Shown: positions 11,178 to 22,733, counted from the stretch's first letter. The stretch: 28,124 bases of DNA from Phoronis australis (GCA_002633005.1 NMRA01000367.1:3305-31428); one strand, 5' to 3'. Numbers and translations are program-made. Notes: a model not told the origin generated them from the sequence alone.

Positions 11178-11516
11178 TTAGTGATTTGCTTTTTCAAAGA
11201 AATTTTCCACTAGAATGAGTGTGGCAATCATAAAACCATGCAAATGGTAACGACACGACCTGGCACCATTAGTTTTATCTGTTGTGGGTCCAGGACTATC
11301 TTGAATAAACTTGCTGACGATGGTCAAAGAACCATTATTCGGCGCAGGTGTAAGTCCGACCAGTTTACACATCAGGGAGTAGATGTCAACGATGTCAAAA
11401 GGTTCAGAAACAAATCTCTTTTTAAAGTTTGGCCCCCTGGCGAGGAAAAAAGCCTTCATAGTCATCAGCTCATTATCGTAGCCGTGTCCACCGACATATG
11501 ACCGTGGCGCACTGGT
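11178..11516 (-). CDS. ENPP4/5-like: ENPP4/5-like phosphodiesterase, terminal exon (copy in repeat B2)
   Basis: The exon opens with TSAPRSYVGGHGYDNEL after a TTTGTTACAG acceptor and stops with TAA at 11178-11180, giving 112 residues. The His of G-G-H-G-Y-D-N is the last zinc ligand of the family. It is followed by the usual 'M.a.FLA.GP.F.....' block and the 'D+Y.LMC.L.gl.P.PNNGS' region. The tail has a short hydrophobic run (FMIATLILVENFF) and a short polar end, which could be a C-terminal membrane anchor or a GPI signal; this is inference. The exon joins exon 4 in phase 0 across a 1.26-kb intron. Together the four exons give about 360 residues of an expected roughly 450. Confidence 0.92.
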   Translation of the reverse strand, partial: TSAPRSYVGGHGYDNELMTMKAFFLARGPNFKKRFVSEPFDIVDIYSLMCKLVGLTPAPNNGSLTIVSKFIQDSPGPTTDKTNGARSCRYHLHGFMIATLILVENFFEKANH

Positions 11517-12001
11517 CTGTAACAAAAACATGAAAGCATTTATACAGCTAAGCTGTTCTGACGCCTGGAACAGTTTCAAATAGCTGCTAACAGTTGTACA
11601 TAATTAGCTAGATTAGTACAGAAAAGATAATTTGTTTTGGTTTGTATCCCGACTCATTTTGAGACATGCCTTCACTAGCTAAGACAATGATGCGATGTTT
11701 TTTTTCTTTGGGCCGCCCGCCGGTCATTTCTGTCGCCCTTCACCGTCAGTTCAGCAACGGTGCCACCAGGGAGCAACTAAAGAAACACACATACCAAAAC
11801 CAAGTACGCTTTTTTAGTTTTTATGTTAACATAATTTTGAATATCTGTGTGAACACAAAAATGTCGCACTTTCATTTCTCAAAATATGGTTTGGACTTTT
11901 GGAGAAGCTTCCGCGAATTTCTGGTTGTTGGTCACATATTAAGCATAACTCTTGTTGCTGCGTGCAATACCTGTAAGCAGTCGGTAAGCGTGGTATAGCA
12001 A

Positions 12002-12773
12002 CACACGCCGTTTTTAGAATTGGGCGTGTGTCATTTGCAGGATATTAAAGATACATAAAAGAAAGTCAAGCTATGCTCTTTTAACAATAGTCTAGTATTT
12101 GTGATCAAATTAAACAGAATAAGATTGAGTAGAATAATCTTTGAGTTTGTACTAGTGCAACAAAAGGGGTCACGACAGTTGAATGGTGTTGAAATTCACG
12201 TCTTAAATGTTTGAAACTACACGCGGTGGTTCTGTTTAACGCAATGCTCCTTTTAGTGGTCTCTCGTCATTGGTAAAAATTTCCTGTGTTCTAAATGGGT
12301 GAAAACATAAGTCAGAATATTTTCAAGACATATTTCAGAAGTCTTGCACGGACTCCTCTCTAAAACTGCTGCACAGTAAACCGATAAACCGTGTCCCACC
12401 ACACATCCAGTCACGTGTCTCACCACACTAGTCGTGACTGCAACCCGTGTTCCACTGACACTTCTCTTCTTGCTGTATAATTGACAAAGCAGAACCTCAT
12501 AATAATAATAGAGAATCAATTTAGTGAGCTCCTCAGATGGGGAATTCCTTTGGACGTCATGCATATCTGTATCGTGCATTTCTCTCCCAAAATACACAAG
12601 AGAGTTTCCTAGACTCGGGTTGTATAACGCTTAGCAAACATAGGAGTGGTCACATGTGGAATATAGGACGGTGTTTAATGCATGACAGAGGTCCAAAGCA
12701 TAGAAGCAATACAACGAGTCACAAGCAATTAAGGTTAAAATGCTCCGAAATTATATTACTGCGTTTAACTTAC
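12002..12773. other. ENPP intron between exon 4 and the terminal exon (unique part)
   Basis: No recognisable gene or repeat. An open frame of 114 codons on the minus strand (12253-12597) shows no family resemblance and is treated as chance. The donor GTAAGT is at 12773-12768. Confidence 0.7.
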
Positions 12774-13179
12774 GTAAACAACCTGCCAGCCTTCGTCAGG
12801 CATGATGAAGATTTCCGGTATTCTTGAATTGTGCTTATAATGCAGCCTCTCTGGGATGTCCTTCTTTAGGTAGACCGTCATGTTTGGGTGAGCATTCTTC
12901 AGCGCGTTGTACAGCTCCATTGTCTTGTTCACTATGGGTATTACGTGACATATTGTGCCATAGACGGGAACGGATTGGACGAGGGCTGACATATTAACAA
13001 ATTTGGAGATGTTGATCATCTTCTTCTTGGGGTCTATGTTGGTCATTCCGTGGTCACTGGTCAGAATGATGTTAACCTTGTCCAGTAGATCATATTTCTC
13101 GAAGGTGTCAAGAAGATAACCTAGCACTGCATCCAGATCCTCAATCTTGCCAAGTATCCACTCAGAATCCGGACCATAC
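12774..13179 (-). CDS. ENPP4/5-like: ENPP4/5-like phosphodiesterase, main catalytic exon (S-D-H-G-M)
   Basis: This 406-nt exon encodes about 135 residues. It begins YGPDSEW, continues with a helical segment (LGYLLDTFEKYDLLDKVN), then I-L-T-S-D-H-G-M-T, whose Asp-His pair binds zinc in this family. It later has LKKDIPERLHYKHNSRI and ends PDEGWQVVY. These are family landmarks in the usual order and spacing. Possible N-glycosylation sites are NIS, NMS, NKT and NMT, fitting a secreted or membrane-anchored ectoenzyme. The acceptor is TATGTTAG before GTATGG, and the donor is TTTAC before GTAAGT. The exon ends in phase 0, matching the phase-0 start of the terminal exon. No internal stop or frameshift is present, so it looks intact. 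Confidence 0.95.
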
Positions 13180-14567
13180 CTAACATAGAAGAACGGAATG
13201 TTGGAATAGAAAGTTATATTAAGCTCGCAAAAGGCTGAATGCAAAACAATCTGTTAAGATACGCCTACCTGCTGAAACCTAATTAGAAACCTCCGCAATG
13301 ACGAGCATTTTACAAACCGACAAAACTTGGGCTTTAGGGGAATGTAGGACCCTAGAAAAATTTCAAATTTAGCTATCCTCGGAACATCTTATCACACAAG
13401 TGGCTGATCGAAGGAAATGTTTAGTTTAATTTTGGAGCCAAATGTCCATTAATGGCAAATTATTTACTGAAAATTGTTCACGGCATTTGGTATTATTTTA
13501 TGACTCCGTTCATGTCAAAGATACACGACCTGAGGACGACCAAGGACGATCCAGTCATATGCGGGTTTTGTTAAGCAATTGTTATGTAAGAGTTATCCAG
13601 CACCTAAAGAAATTGTCAGATGGCAGTGACACTAATGGGACTGCTTAGTTGTAATGAAGCAATAGTGCAAGAGAGACCATCTCACAGAAGATTCTGGAAA
13701 GGGTCTTGCACAAAGACAAAAGAACAATTTACAGCAAGTTTGTTGTGTTTGCTCTCGTGTATTGTGGGTGGTGACAAACTACCAAAACATGTTACGTCAC
13801 GAACGAATGTGAACAGCAAAACGCATCGTAGGCAGTGACTCAGGGGCACTGCCGACACGCATTTCGTCACAAAATAGTGTGACTAGCGAAGTATGACAAG
13901 AATAATGGATTCTATCGCACCGTGTTGACTCTAGGAAGCCTAGAAAATGACTTGTGTGGCTACTTTTTGGGGGCAAGTAAATTTTGGTGTTTTTAAGGTC
14001 ATTAAGTAGTATACTTTAAGAATCTAAAAAGTTCCCAAGGTTTGACTTGCACGTTTTCAAGAAATTTGATCTCAAACATCTGACTTTTTGCAAAATTTGG
14101 CACAGAAAATCAATCTTCAAAAACCAAAACACTAGACAAAAACTGAATGATAATTTTATTGGAGTTTGTTCATTTGAATTTACTGGAAAAAAAAGAGATA
14201 AATATTATGACATTAGGTGGAAAATTGCTAAAAAAGAGAAAAAGAAAATTTTGAGCAGCGCCTCTTGTTGGCCAGAAAACATACTGCTATATTCTGAACT
14301 CCTGCCAAAAGAACAAAACTGTTAACCATTTGGAACTTGATAAAGATTTGATATCACAAACTATAAATGAAAAACATACATTTCAAAGCTTCTGCAATGA
14401 ATTCACTGTCATCACTTTGATTAATTGTCATAATTAGTTATCACTATTAACATTGCAGTTCACTGTCAACTGTCACAGGGGAACGATAAACCGTGCAGTT
14501 CTGACTGCCACTAGCATAAAAAAATGTTGTCAATATTTTCCATTGGGTTACAATTAATTTAAAGTTA
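13180..14567. other. Left part of the large ENPP intron
   Basis: AT-rich sequence without a recognised gene. Open frames at 13442-13838 and 14047-14325 are short and low-complexity or unrecognised. A 24-bp motif at 13902-13925 recurs at 16836-16859. Confidence 0.6.
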
Positions 14568-16870
14568 TTTAACAACATAGCACAAACTTATTATCTGTTT
14601 CTTCATCCACTCCATCATTATTTACATCATCATTATTGTCATCAAAAGTTGTTTCTTGAGACACCATGTTTAAACAAGACAGTCACACAAATTAGAATAC
14701 GGCATGCCTCACTTCAAACAAGAGCACATTTTTGTACTACAACCACTCTTTTTAAACTTGCAATTAAAATTTTAATGATATTTCTGGGGCTAAAAGCAGT
14801 CATCCAGAGGACTTCAGACTACCCTGCGCCAAAAGCCACCCATTACCAACTGGAGATGGTGCATTGACATGCTGTTGGGAGGCTGGTTTGTGAATTACAC
14901 ACTGGTAGTTTGCTCTTTTGACAGCAAACAATCATGATCAGGAGGCAGATATGATTCCATCACAGATTTCAACCTGAATATGTGTAGCATGCTTCGTCAA
15001 CTGTTGATGATGAGTCGCCGTACAGCTTGTATAGAAAAGGTTCAATGCCTTCCATGAGTTGACCAGAAAACACAATTGCTGAGCCAAACTTCAATGAAAA
15101 TTTTTTAAAAATATCTCTGCAAGCCGGAATCAAAAATGTTTGTCAACCTGAATACCGTTTCATCTAAACACTTCAGCCATGTTGCAGTAATCCTTTTTAC
15201 TGAAACATATAACCAAAATGCTCTTCATTTCAACACACAGTATGGCCGACAAGTGAAATTTCGTCAATGTGTTCAGCAGAAGTAAGCATAAAGAGAAATG
15301 AGCATCATTACTAGCATTGATTGCACTGTGCAGTTGCATTCGAACAATTTAAGACACAGAAGAATTTTTAGCATCATTAATACTGTAGTTTAGAATTTGA
15401 AAATAAAGGAGAGGTCATTTTGGCAATAGTTCTTGTGTGATATTGGAATTCGTCTTATTTACCATAGAGCTACAAATTCTTTTGACTGTTCCTGTTTTAG
15501 ACAGTATATAATTGGAAGAGTAAAACTTTTCCTGTTCTAAAAACTCTCAATTCAAGGATCTGTGAGATTCTGAAATCTGAGCAACATTTGGATTTTCAAG
15601 ATAATGAATTACAGAACGAGTAATATTTCCATTTTTTTACTTCTCAACTTTCAAACACTGCTCATGTTATTACATAAAAGGGTCTGAAAATAGGCTTGGA
15701 AGTTTTTATGAGTGCTAATCACTCCCATGTAGGTAAATTTATCAAGCAAAGTAATTATTTTTTACCATAAATCACAGTTTTTCGAATTAAGAATAGGTAG
15801 TCATATTTACTAGTGAATGTTTGGAACTGGGATAGCTTTTCAAGTGTTCTTTTGTTTGTGAGCTTCTCTGTGATGGACTTTGTGGCAAATGATACATTGT
15901 GGTGCAACACATATACATTTCTTTGAGCACTGTTAAATGGAACTTACAGACAGTGACAATCTCCACAATTTTCTAGTAGGATCAACATTGTTTCCTTCAT
16001 CTGCTTAGTCAATTTTTAAAGTGCTCTTTCAATTTTTGTTTCATCCATAAAGTGTCTGTAGCACTGCTTATGATAGAAGAACTCTGTTTTTTCACAAAAA
16101 CTTAAAAACTTCTCATCAATTATAACTTACTTGCACTCCATGTTTATCCACTTGTTTGCAGTAGCCTTAGATCACGTAACATCTGATAATTCCAGGAGCT
16201 AAGAATTTTTAGTAGAATCTGAGACAAGAATGAAACAAGGGGCAGACATCTCACCAATATATTGGGAAGTGGCACACTCATTCAAAAGTTCATTGCTTCA
16301 GCAGTGTCCCAGCTGGATCAAAATTGCTAACATGCCAAGAATTGTATCAGTATGAGGACACTTCGACACCTGCCACTTGACTTGGCTTTCCTCAATTCCT
16401 AACTGCTGCCTGCTGGTTTACATGTACGAGTCTTGGCCCTTGGTAATTGACAGCTACTTGCACACCCATCCAAGAATTAATTCTTTTCAATGTGGACAGT
16501 AGCTGTAAATAAGTTAACCAAGCCAGCAGGATAGGATCTCCTGGCTGTCCTCGAGTGCTTTCACGAAGCAGACAACTTGAGAATGGGAAAGTACGGACAC
16601 AATATTTTCCTGACATTTGATTGTCTGTGCTGATCATTTGCGCTAACACCTGGAGGCTAACACATTAGTTGAGGCTAGCTTTAAATTAAAATTCTTAATA
16701 AACGTGCAAGCGTATTCTTGGGAATTTTTTTGAAATTGACTTTTGAACATCTGTAGATGGGTTTGATGCAAAGTTCCCACTGCCCCCCGAAAGTAGCCAG
16801 AGAGGTGAAAGATAGGAGAACTGGGACTATGGCCTATAATGGATTCTACCGCATCGTGTGATGTCACGAA
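14568..16870 (-). pseudogene. Degenerate transposon-type gene with cysteine-rich, acidic C-terminus
   Basis: Minus-strand protein traces appear in a consistent N-to-C order but in shifting frames with many stops. HDAVESIIGHSPSSPIFHL lies near 16790-16850. YHKQCYRHFMDETKIERAL lies near 16016-16080. QLMEGIEPFLYKLYGDSSS, followed after a frameshift by SYLPPDHDCLL, lies near 14920-15065. Then come a PSPVGNGW motif, KKSGCSTKMCSCLK (about 14700-14760) and an acidic tail (FDDNNDD..NDG.DEE) with its own stop at about 14568. This order recalls a large, highly repeated protein family of marine invertebrates whose C-terminus has 'E.F...LY......N.aR...F', 'PPT...L..H', 'PSP..wGW', a C-x-C-rich segment and an acidic end. 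I infer membership from memory of that pattern and cannot name it. Stop frequency alone does not prove coding origin. Confidence 0.45.
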
Positions 16871-16912
16871 GGACTGTAGACAGCAAGTGTCGTTACAGTA
16901 CAGTGGGAGATA

Positions 16913-17357
16913 ATTGTCGCTGGTACAAGAACTGACCAGCAGGACTTGCGAAACACCGTGTGAACACTTAGTTCAAGAAGTGACCAACAGGATCGTCGTT
17001 GAAGGAACATCAAAGAATAGCATATTTGACTTTGATGCTTAATCGTGATTTAATTAAAGGACTCCCTACAGGGTGCGCTAGCATAGTTACGGGGCACTGT
17101 CAGTGTTAAGAAATCTCAATTGTGTTAAGTGAGATTGTTGCACTATAAATTGACGTTTGAACAATATGCAATTAATTTGGTCACGTGATCATCGTTTTAG
17201 TAAAACTTCGAAAACTAAAGGTAAATTTATAGCAAAACAGCTATGGAACACATGATCATATTATGTTTCATTCAAATGTTCAAGATGAAATCTCAATAAC
17301 GCTGTTACTGTTGTCTGAATTATTAATGACATTTTTACTTTGCGCAACTTTTCAGTT
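16913..17357. repeat. Duplicated block C, copy 1
   Basis: A 445-bp block found again at 20584-21028 at a constant offset of 3671; I saw no difference. It ends CTTTTCAGTT exactly at the N at 17358. CTTTTCAG looks like a splice acceptor, which would place an exon start at the N and block D1. No coding frame is evident inside. Confidence 0.92.
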
Positions 17358-17358
17358 N

Positions 17359-17756
17359 ATGCTGAAGCCCCTTGTGTGTTCTATAACTATGCAGTTCCAT
17401 TCGGAGAATACACAACATTGCTTGGTAAGTTTTTAGCAATCAGTTTCGATCAACATCGTTCGGTGATGTTATCCCCACCAGTTAGCCCACTGAATAACAG
17501 TTTTTTTGAGTGGAACTAAGTGTTTCTTTTTGGAAACTCACCCGATGCCGGGTAGGCTAGCAGCACATATTCATATTGTCCTGGGTGGGAGTGCTCCCAA
17601 AATAAGAGTTGTATGGTACGTGATGCACAGAAGTCAAGTGACTTTTTCACAGCAGTTTCTCTTCAAAACTATGCTGTTTCCAATAAAACTCTCTAGATGA
17701 GTGAGTTTCCTTATTTTATCGTGGACCCCACCCCCAGGACCACCAGCTCAGTTATC
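17359..17756. repeat. Duplicated block D, copy 1 (includes an exon-like segment)
   Basis: Homologous to 27725-28124, with a few substitutions and a net 2-bp indel. The first 68 bases read as an exon end encoding NYAVPFGEYTTLLG, followed by the consensus donor G|GTAAGT. The conserved remainder would be intron. The block starts immediately after the N at 17358, so its left end is probably a contig edge. Confidence 0.88.
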
Positions 17757-19442
17757 GAATTAACATGAATAAGCCTTAATTCAGTAAATGTGGTAACATT
17801 GCATTTGAAAAAAAAAATTGACACCTGGAATGAATTTTACTTGTTGAGCCCATTTTAAGTGTCATGAAAAATACACATTGTTAAATCACTTTTAGCCTGT
17901 TTCACATATTTTAATTTAGATATTAAATAAGACTTGTGTACAAAGGTTATTAGTTTCTACACATAAACATGAAGATGAAATGTCAAGTATGTTCTGCCTT
18001 ACAAAAGTAGTTTTGTCTTGTCTTTTCTTTTACAATTTGCTAATATTTCTATTCTGTTACAGGCAAGAAAAAACAACTGAAACCAACCGTCTGACCATCT
18101 ATTTCACCATTGGACAAGATGAAAAGCAATCCTTCAGGAATAACCTGAGAGAATTGAACATAATTCTGAAATTCAGCATCTGATATGCCTGATTATGGAC
18201 TCCCTCGAAATGATGTTTCTTTCTGTGCTTTTTCAGTTTGCCATTTGTTTTTAAATACACTGATAATTGTTTATTCTTGAATCTTGAGCATAGCAGATTC
18301 TTATCCAGCTAGCTACAATTGAAAACATACAATAAGACAATCGATGCAGTCACTGAATGTCATTTCCCCATAATCTGTACCAAATTGAAAAGTTTTTACC
18401 AATACTATAAAGCCTTTCTTCTGAAAGGAAAATTCAATGTCACTCAGCTTTTGGCTTTCATTTCACTGGGTTCTAGTTTCAATGGCCTATAGAAGCGCTA
18501 GTAAAAAAGGTCCAGTTTCAACACGTGGCTTTCTTTCATGTAACCTCATTCAGCCTCAATAACATCCACAATGAGACCCTTGAAGGTGAACACAGCAGCA
18601 TATCACTTGAATCGTTCTGAGCCCAAATTCAGACTCTGAACTAGACCAGAGTGCGACTAGGTCTTCTTTAGCTTTAGTCCCTCATGTTTCTTCCAGGAAA
18701 GGAAATAAGCTATTGTCCACACATAACTCATTGCCTATGAAAGGGCATCCTCACCAACAAGGCTTATTTGTGTAGCAGTTAGATATAGTTCATCTGGATA
18801 CACATAATCTCCACTGGCACATTGTCTTATGGTAACTTAGTACTGCTATTCACATTTCTCCAGGGCCACTGACTTGCACATTGTGCCAAGCAGCACTGCT
18901 GGTGTGTGGAAGTGCTGTGGGAAGAGAACGGAGTAACAAAGCTTGTCTATGATACAGCTTGAAATGGCCTTAAAATGTTACTGAACCTGGAACAAATATT
19001 GAAATATGAATAATTAAGTACTCCAGATTGGATCAAAAATGTTATCCCTGTTTTTCAAAAATATATGGTGATTGGTCTACAGTTTCACATAAAAGTAAAT
19101 AATTACTCAGAAACCAAGGGTGTATATAATGAGTATTGCATAAAACTGTGTCTTTATATTTTAACCCTAGCCATAACAATCCTTTAAACACATCAATTGT
19201 CTGTAAAATATACAATTTTTTTGAGACAACTTCAAACCTTTGTTACCCATTTTCAAGCCTTTTTAATTTGGATACTTTCAGCAATTTTAAACTCAGATTA
19301 CAGGTTCATGGGTCTGTCAAGCATATTTCTAGCCTAAGGTTGAGGGAACCGTTTTTCTTCTTATAGAAGATATGAAGACTTGGGTCATTTAAAAATGATG
19401 GATAATCTTTCTGTTGTTTAAGAGTAATTACCAATCGTAAGG
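17757..19442. other. AT-rich unique stretch, no gene identified
   Basis: Part of the large ENPP intron. Short open frames (17980-18183, 19136-19366) have no recognisable similarity. A minus-strand frame across about 18840-18380 looks protein-like in places but has stops at about the random rate. Confidence 0.55.
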
Positions 19443-20587
19443 CACCATCAAAAATGCAATTTTCACAAAAATGGCAGTCATTTGAATTTAGAACGACTTG
19501 CAACATTTCAAGGCATGAGTTAAGACTGTTCAGTCTCTGTGAATTCGGAAAATGTAATATATTTTCGTGGTTTTACAATTGATACAAGTAGCAAAACAGT
19601 TTCATGAAATCAACTTGAAGGGACTTCGTGAAGGCTAAGAATTACCTCACCATGCTCTTTTCCCCAAACATGTATTACCTGTTATTTCAACACATTCAGT
19701 TGTACCAAATGTTACAACCCCTCATGCCAATCCCCCCTCGGACCTGAATAAGTAATTTAACAAAATGACTTAAAAAATAGCTGTTCCTTTTCAAAGGCTT
19801 TGTTCATTGTCTCCAATATTGAAAGTAGGCTTTGACAACAGATCTGCACTGGATGGGAAGATCTTGTTGGTTAGCTGCAGTCAAATGCTAAAAACCAATT
19901 TTTGTCCATTCAGGGACGGTGCAGAAGCGATGCATATCTCCTCTGCAAGCCTTCAAACTTAAAAACCAAAGGTTACGTGAAAACTGACGTGATAGATTTC
20001 CATTTCAACGTTTAATAGATTTCCAGAAGACATATGATAGGGAGTAAACAAATAGTCTAATGCAATGGATATTTATCACTCACGTACCCTCTGCCATAAG
20101 GATTGGATTGTAATCTTAACTCATTAACCTGTATCGAGTTGACAGCATGAACATTCAGCATTGATGTAACTGTCACGGATAAACTTTTAGAAATTTTTTC
20201 AAACAATAATAATGCTTTGATGTACGAAAAGATCCCGATTGCTACGTCAAGTATCGTATCACATATCACAACATACAAAGATTAACTAGACTCTGGCTGG
20301 CGACTGACTGCCGCGAAGTCGACATCGGCGAGTGCCTCAGCTAACAGGCATCGGTAGAATAATCATGGAATAATCGTTGAAATAATCACAAACCTTGCCT
20401 TTGTATGAGGTCGTGCTTACTTCCTCTCATAGAAGCCCTCTTTTTACGCAATCTCAGATTCAGTTGGCACGGCTGCAATTCATTTCACCATGTATTTAAA
20501 GGGCTCGCGAAATCGAAGCTGTTAATCTATCACCACTAGTACACGCACGCCCTCTAGTTATTGTAGATTTTCCGAATAGCCCCATTG
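19443..20587. repeat. Duplicated block E, copy 2
   Basis: Same orientation as 1-1154, with base changes and small deletions. It joins block C2 directly at CCCCATTGTCGCTGG. The left boundary is at GGC|ACCATCAAAAATGC, which defines the true left edge of the shared segment or coincides with the window edge in copy 1. Confidence 0.9.
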
Positions 20588-21028
20588 TCGCTGGTACAAG
20601 AACTGACCAGCAGGACTTGCGAAACACCGTGTGAACACTTAGTTCAAGAAGTGACCAACAGGATCGTCGTTGAAGGAACATCAAAGAATAGCATATTTGA
20701 CTTTGATGCTTAATCGTGATTTAATTAAAGGACTCCCTACAGGGTGCGCTAGCATAGTTACGGGGCACTGTCAGTGTTAAGAAATCTCAATTGTGTTAAG
20801 TGAGATTGTTGCACTATAAATTGACGTTTGAACAATATGCAATTAATTTGGTCACGTGATCATCGTTTTAGTAAAACTTCGAAAACTAAAGGTAAATTTA
20901 TAGCAAAACAGCTATGGAACACATGATCATATTATGTTTCATTCAAATGTTCAAGATGAAATCTCAATAACGCTGTTACTGTTGTCTGAATTATTAATGA
21001 CATTTTTACTTTGCGCAACTTTTCAGTT
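20584..21028. repeat. Duplicated block C, copy 2
   Basis: Apparently identical to 16913-17357. Here the left neighbour is block E2 and the right neighbour is unique sequence (ATTCCACAAAAGTCC). Confidence 0.92.
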
Positions 21029-21616
21029 ATTCCACAAAAGTCCTAAATGTCCTATTTTTGAAAGCTCCTCACCCAAATGTGGGACATTTTAAACACAGTT
21101 TCCAACAACAGTTTAGAGATCACAGTATAAAGCGTACATGTAGTATCTGGAAGATTCATATGAATCCGATCAGCCATATGGTGTTCCCGAATTCAGCCAA
21201 ATTTAGACATTTTTCCAGGGTACACAATTTTAAGTGAAAACGACTTTACTATTTAGGGCTTATGGTTAGAAATTATGGAGAATCAATCATTATTGATAAC
21301 TTTAACTGTCATTTTGACAAGAGCATTGCTTCGACTGATGAGCAGGCGGCCGTCCAAAGCATGTATTGAGGAATGGAAACCTTTTGGTTCACCTCAAAGC
21401 AGTGCTTTACTAAAATTCAAAATTATTTTAAACTTCGTGTTCCATGTCCTTCAACTGCTACATTTTACATCTTGAACTACTACACAGTCAGAGACCGAGA
21501 GAGATCACTTGCTGACGCTTGTACAATGCACTGTAGACCTATAAACCTCGAGAATAAAACACAAAAATAGGTACTTTAACTACTAGTGTACAGCTAAATA
21601 TACCGAAAATTATTAC
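21029..21616. other. ENPP intron sequence next to exon 3
   Basis: Unique sequence with no recognisable gene. Plus-strand open frames at 21275-21570 overlap each other in different frames and show no family resemblance. Confidence 0.6.
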
Positions 21617-21809
21617 TTATGACCCGTGCTGTCGGGTTCGTAGAAGTAAAGGGCAGCGACATCTATCTCTTCTTTTGTAAACCATCGTCTCACTTCGTCG
21701 ACACGGTCTCTGAATACAGTTTTCTTGTCGTAAGGTTTATAAAAATTTGGTTTAAATCCTTGCAGCTCCACTTCACCGCCAGGCCAGAAATATGTGGCGC
21801 TATTCTTAC
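21617..21809 (-). CDS. ENPP4/5-like: ENPP4/5-like phosphodiesterase, exon with D-x-x-G-H metal site
   Basis: The exon (193 nt) encodes KNSATYFWPGGEVELQG, then an F-x-x-R-V-D-E-V-x-x-W-F-T block, then YFYEPDSTGH. In the ENPP family the D and H of E-P-D-x-x-G-H bind one of the two catalytic zinc ions. The acceptor is CTTCTAG before GTAAGAATAGC (phase 1, completing Gly from the previous exon). The donor is CATAA before GTAATA (phase 2, AA plus the next exon's G giving Lys). The upstream intron is about 1.7 kb and the downstream one about 8.4 kb, the latter filled with repeats and transposon remnants. The protein is expected to be extracellular or luminal, hydrolysing nucleotide phosphodiester or pyrophosphate bonds; its actual substrate cannot be read from sequence. 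Confidence 0.92.
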
Positions 21810-22320
21810 CTAGAAGACAACAGAGTTTCAATAGTGGTGATGGCACAATCGAAACTGGAAACAGGTAGATGCGAAAGTGTACTTGACGCGACGCCATTGT
21901 TAAGCTTGCGGAAAATAACGCGGAACTACCGATCTACAAGAGTATGCCGCCCTACTTTTCTCTATCGTCAAATTACGAGTAGAGTAATGCAATTTAGCCA
22001 TAACTGATGCAAAATATATGGAATTTCAAGCAACAACTAAAACTCCACTTCAAAGTCAGTTTTAAACGAGGAAAATGTAAAAAGTACTGGTTTATTCGCA
22101 ACAGCAAAGTTCCAGTCTTTGACCCACCTACATTGCTCAGATCAATCATTTCGAAATTGTCATTTTTTCGCTAGCCTTTTTTTAATCCTATTTGCTCACC
22201 AGAGGTCGACAATAATACAGTACCACGTTGTCAAGGAGTTCGTCATCTCGAACACAGAAAGTACACGTCCTTTTTGAGTATTTTAGAAACACAATTATCC
22301 GGCTAAGGCTGAGGCCACCG

Positions 22321-22402
22321 ACCTAACTCGCCCGTGGTTAGTTCCTTAGGCGGACCTAAACTGCCCATGATCAGTTCCTTTAGCGAACCTCAACTGCCAC
22401 AG
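22321..22402. repeat. 33-bp tandem repeat, about 2.5 units
   Basis: The units start ACCTAACTCGCCCGTGG, ACCTAAACTGCCCATGA and ACCTCAACTGCCACAGG. The first two are each 33 bp and share GTTCCTTAGG/GTTCCTTTAG at the same place. Confidence 0.75.
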
Positions 22403-22733
22403 GGGATGTGGCATATCATAGCGGTATCACCCATGTAGGCTCTCACGTGATGTCTTAATAGCGCTTCAGATGTCTGTCGCCTCATACGAATACATGGATC
22501 ATGAAGGTATTAAAGCTGAATTTAGCACCTATTAAGCTGTCAGTGTTCAATTACTATTCGAACCGCTTTGGGGATTAAAATCATTACCACGCCTATCCGA
22601 TCTTGAATCTTTGTAGAATGAGCCGACAGTTTAAGACGTACCCTTAGGTATGGCCAAACAAATTAAATAAACATATATCGTTTTGTTGAGACGCTGATGG
22701 TTTCGATGTTGCTGGCGACAGAAACGGAATCAA

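Larger units (their letters stand above)
9771..12001. repeat. Tandem duplicated block B, copy 2
   Basis: This second copy starts directly after the N and ends at GGTATAGCAA before unique sequence (CACACGCCG). It contains the ENPP terminal exon that connects to exon 4, so it is the more likely functional copy. Confidence 0.92.

Noticed and set aside
12253-12597. 114-codon minus-strand open frame in the ENPP intron
   Set aside because: No family resemblance and no splice connection in phase with the flanking exons.
14047-14325. 92-codon lysine-rich plus-strand frame
   Set aside because: Low-complexity AAA-rich sequence; no similarity recognised and it opposes the gene remnant next to it.
18380-18960. 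Minus-strand protein-like stretches such as GDYVYPDELYLTATQISLVG
   Set aside because: Followed through one frame, stops occur about once per 17 codons, as expected by chance at this composition, and no family pattern could be named.
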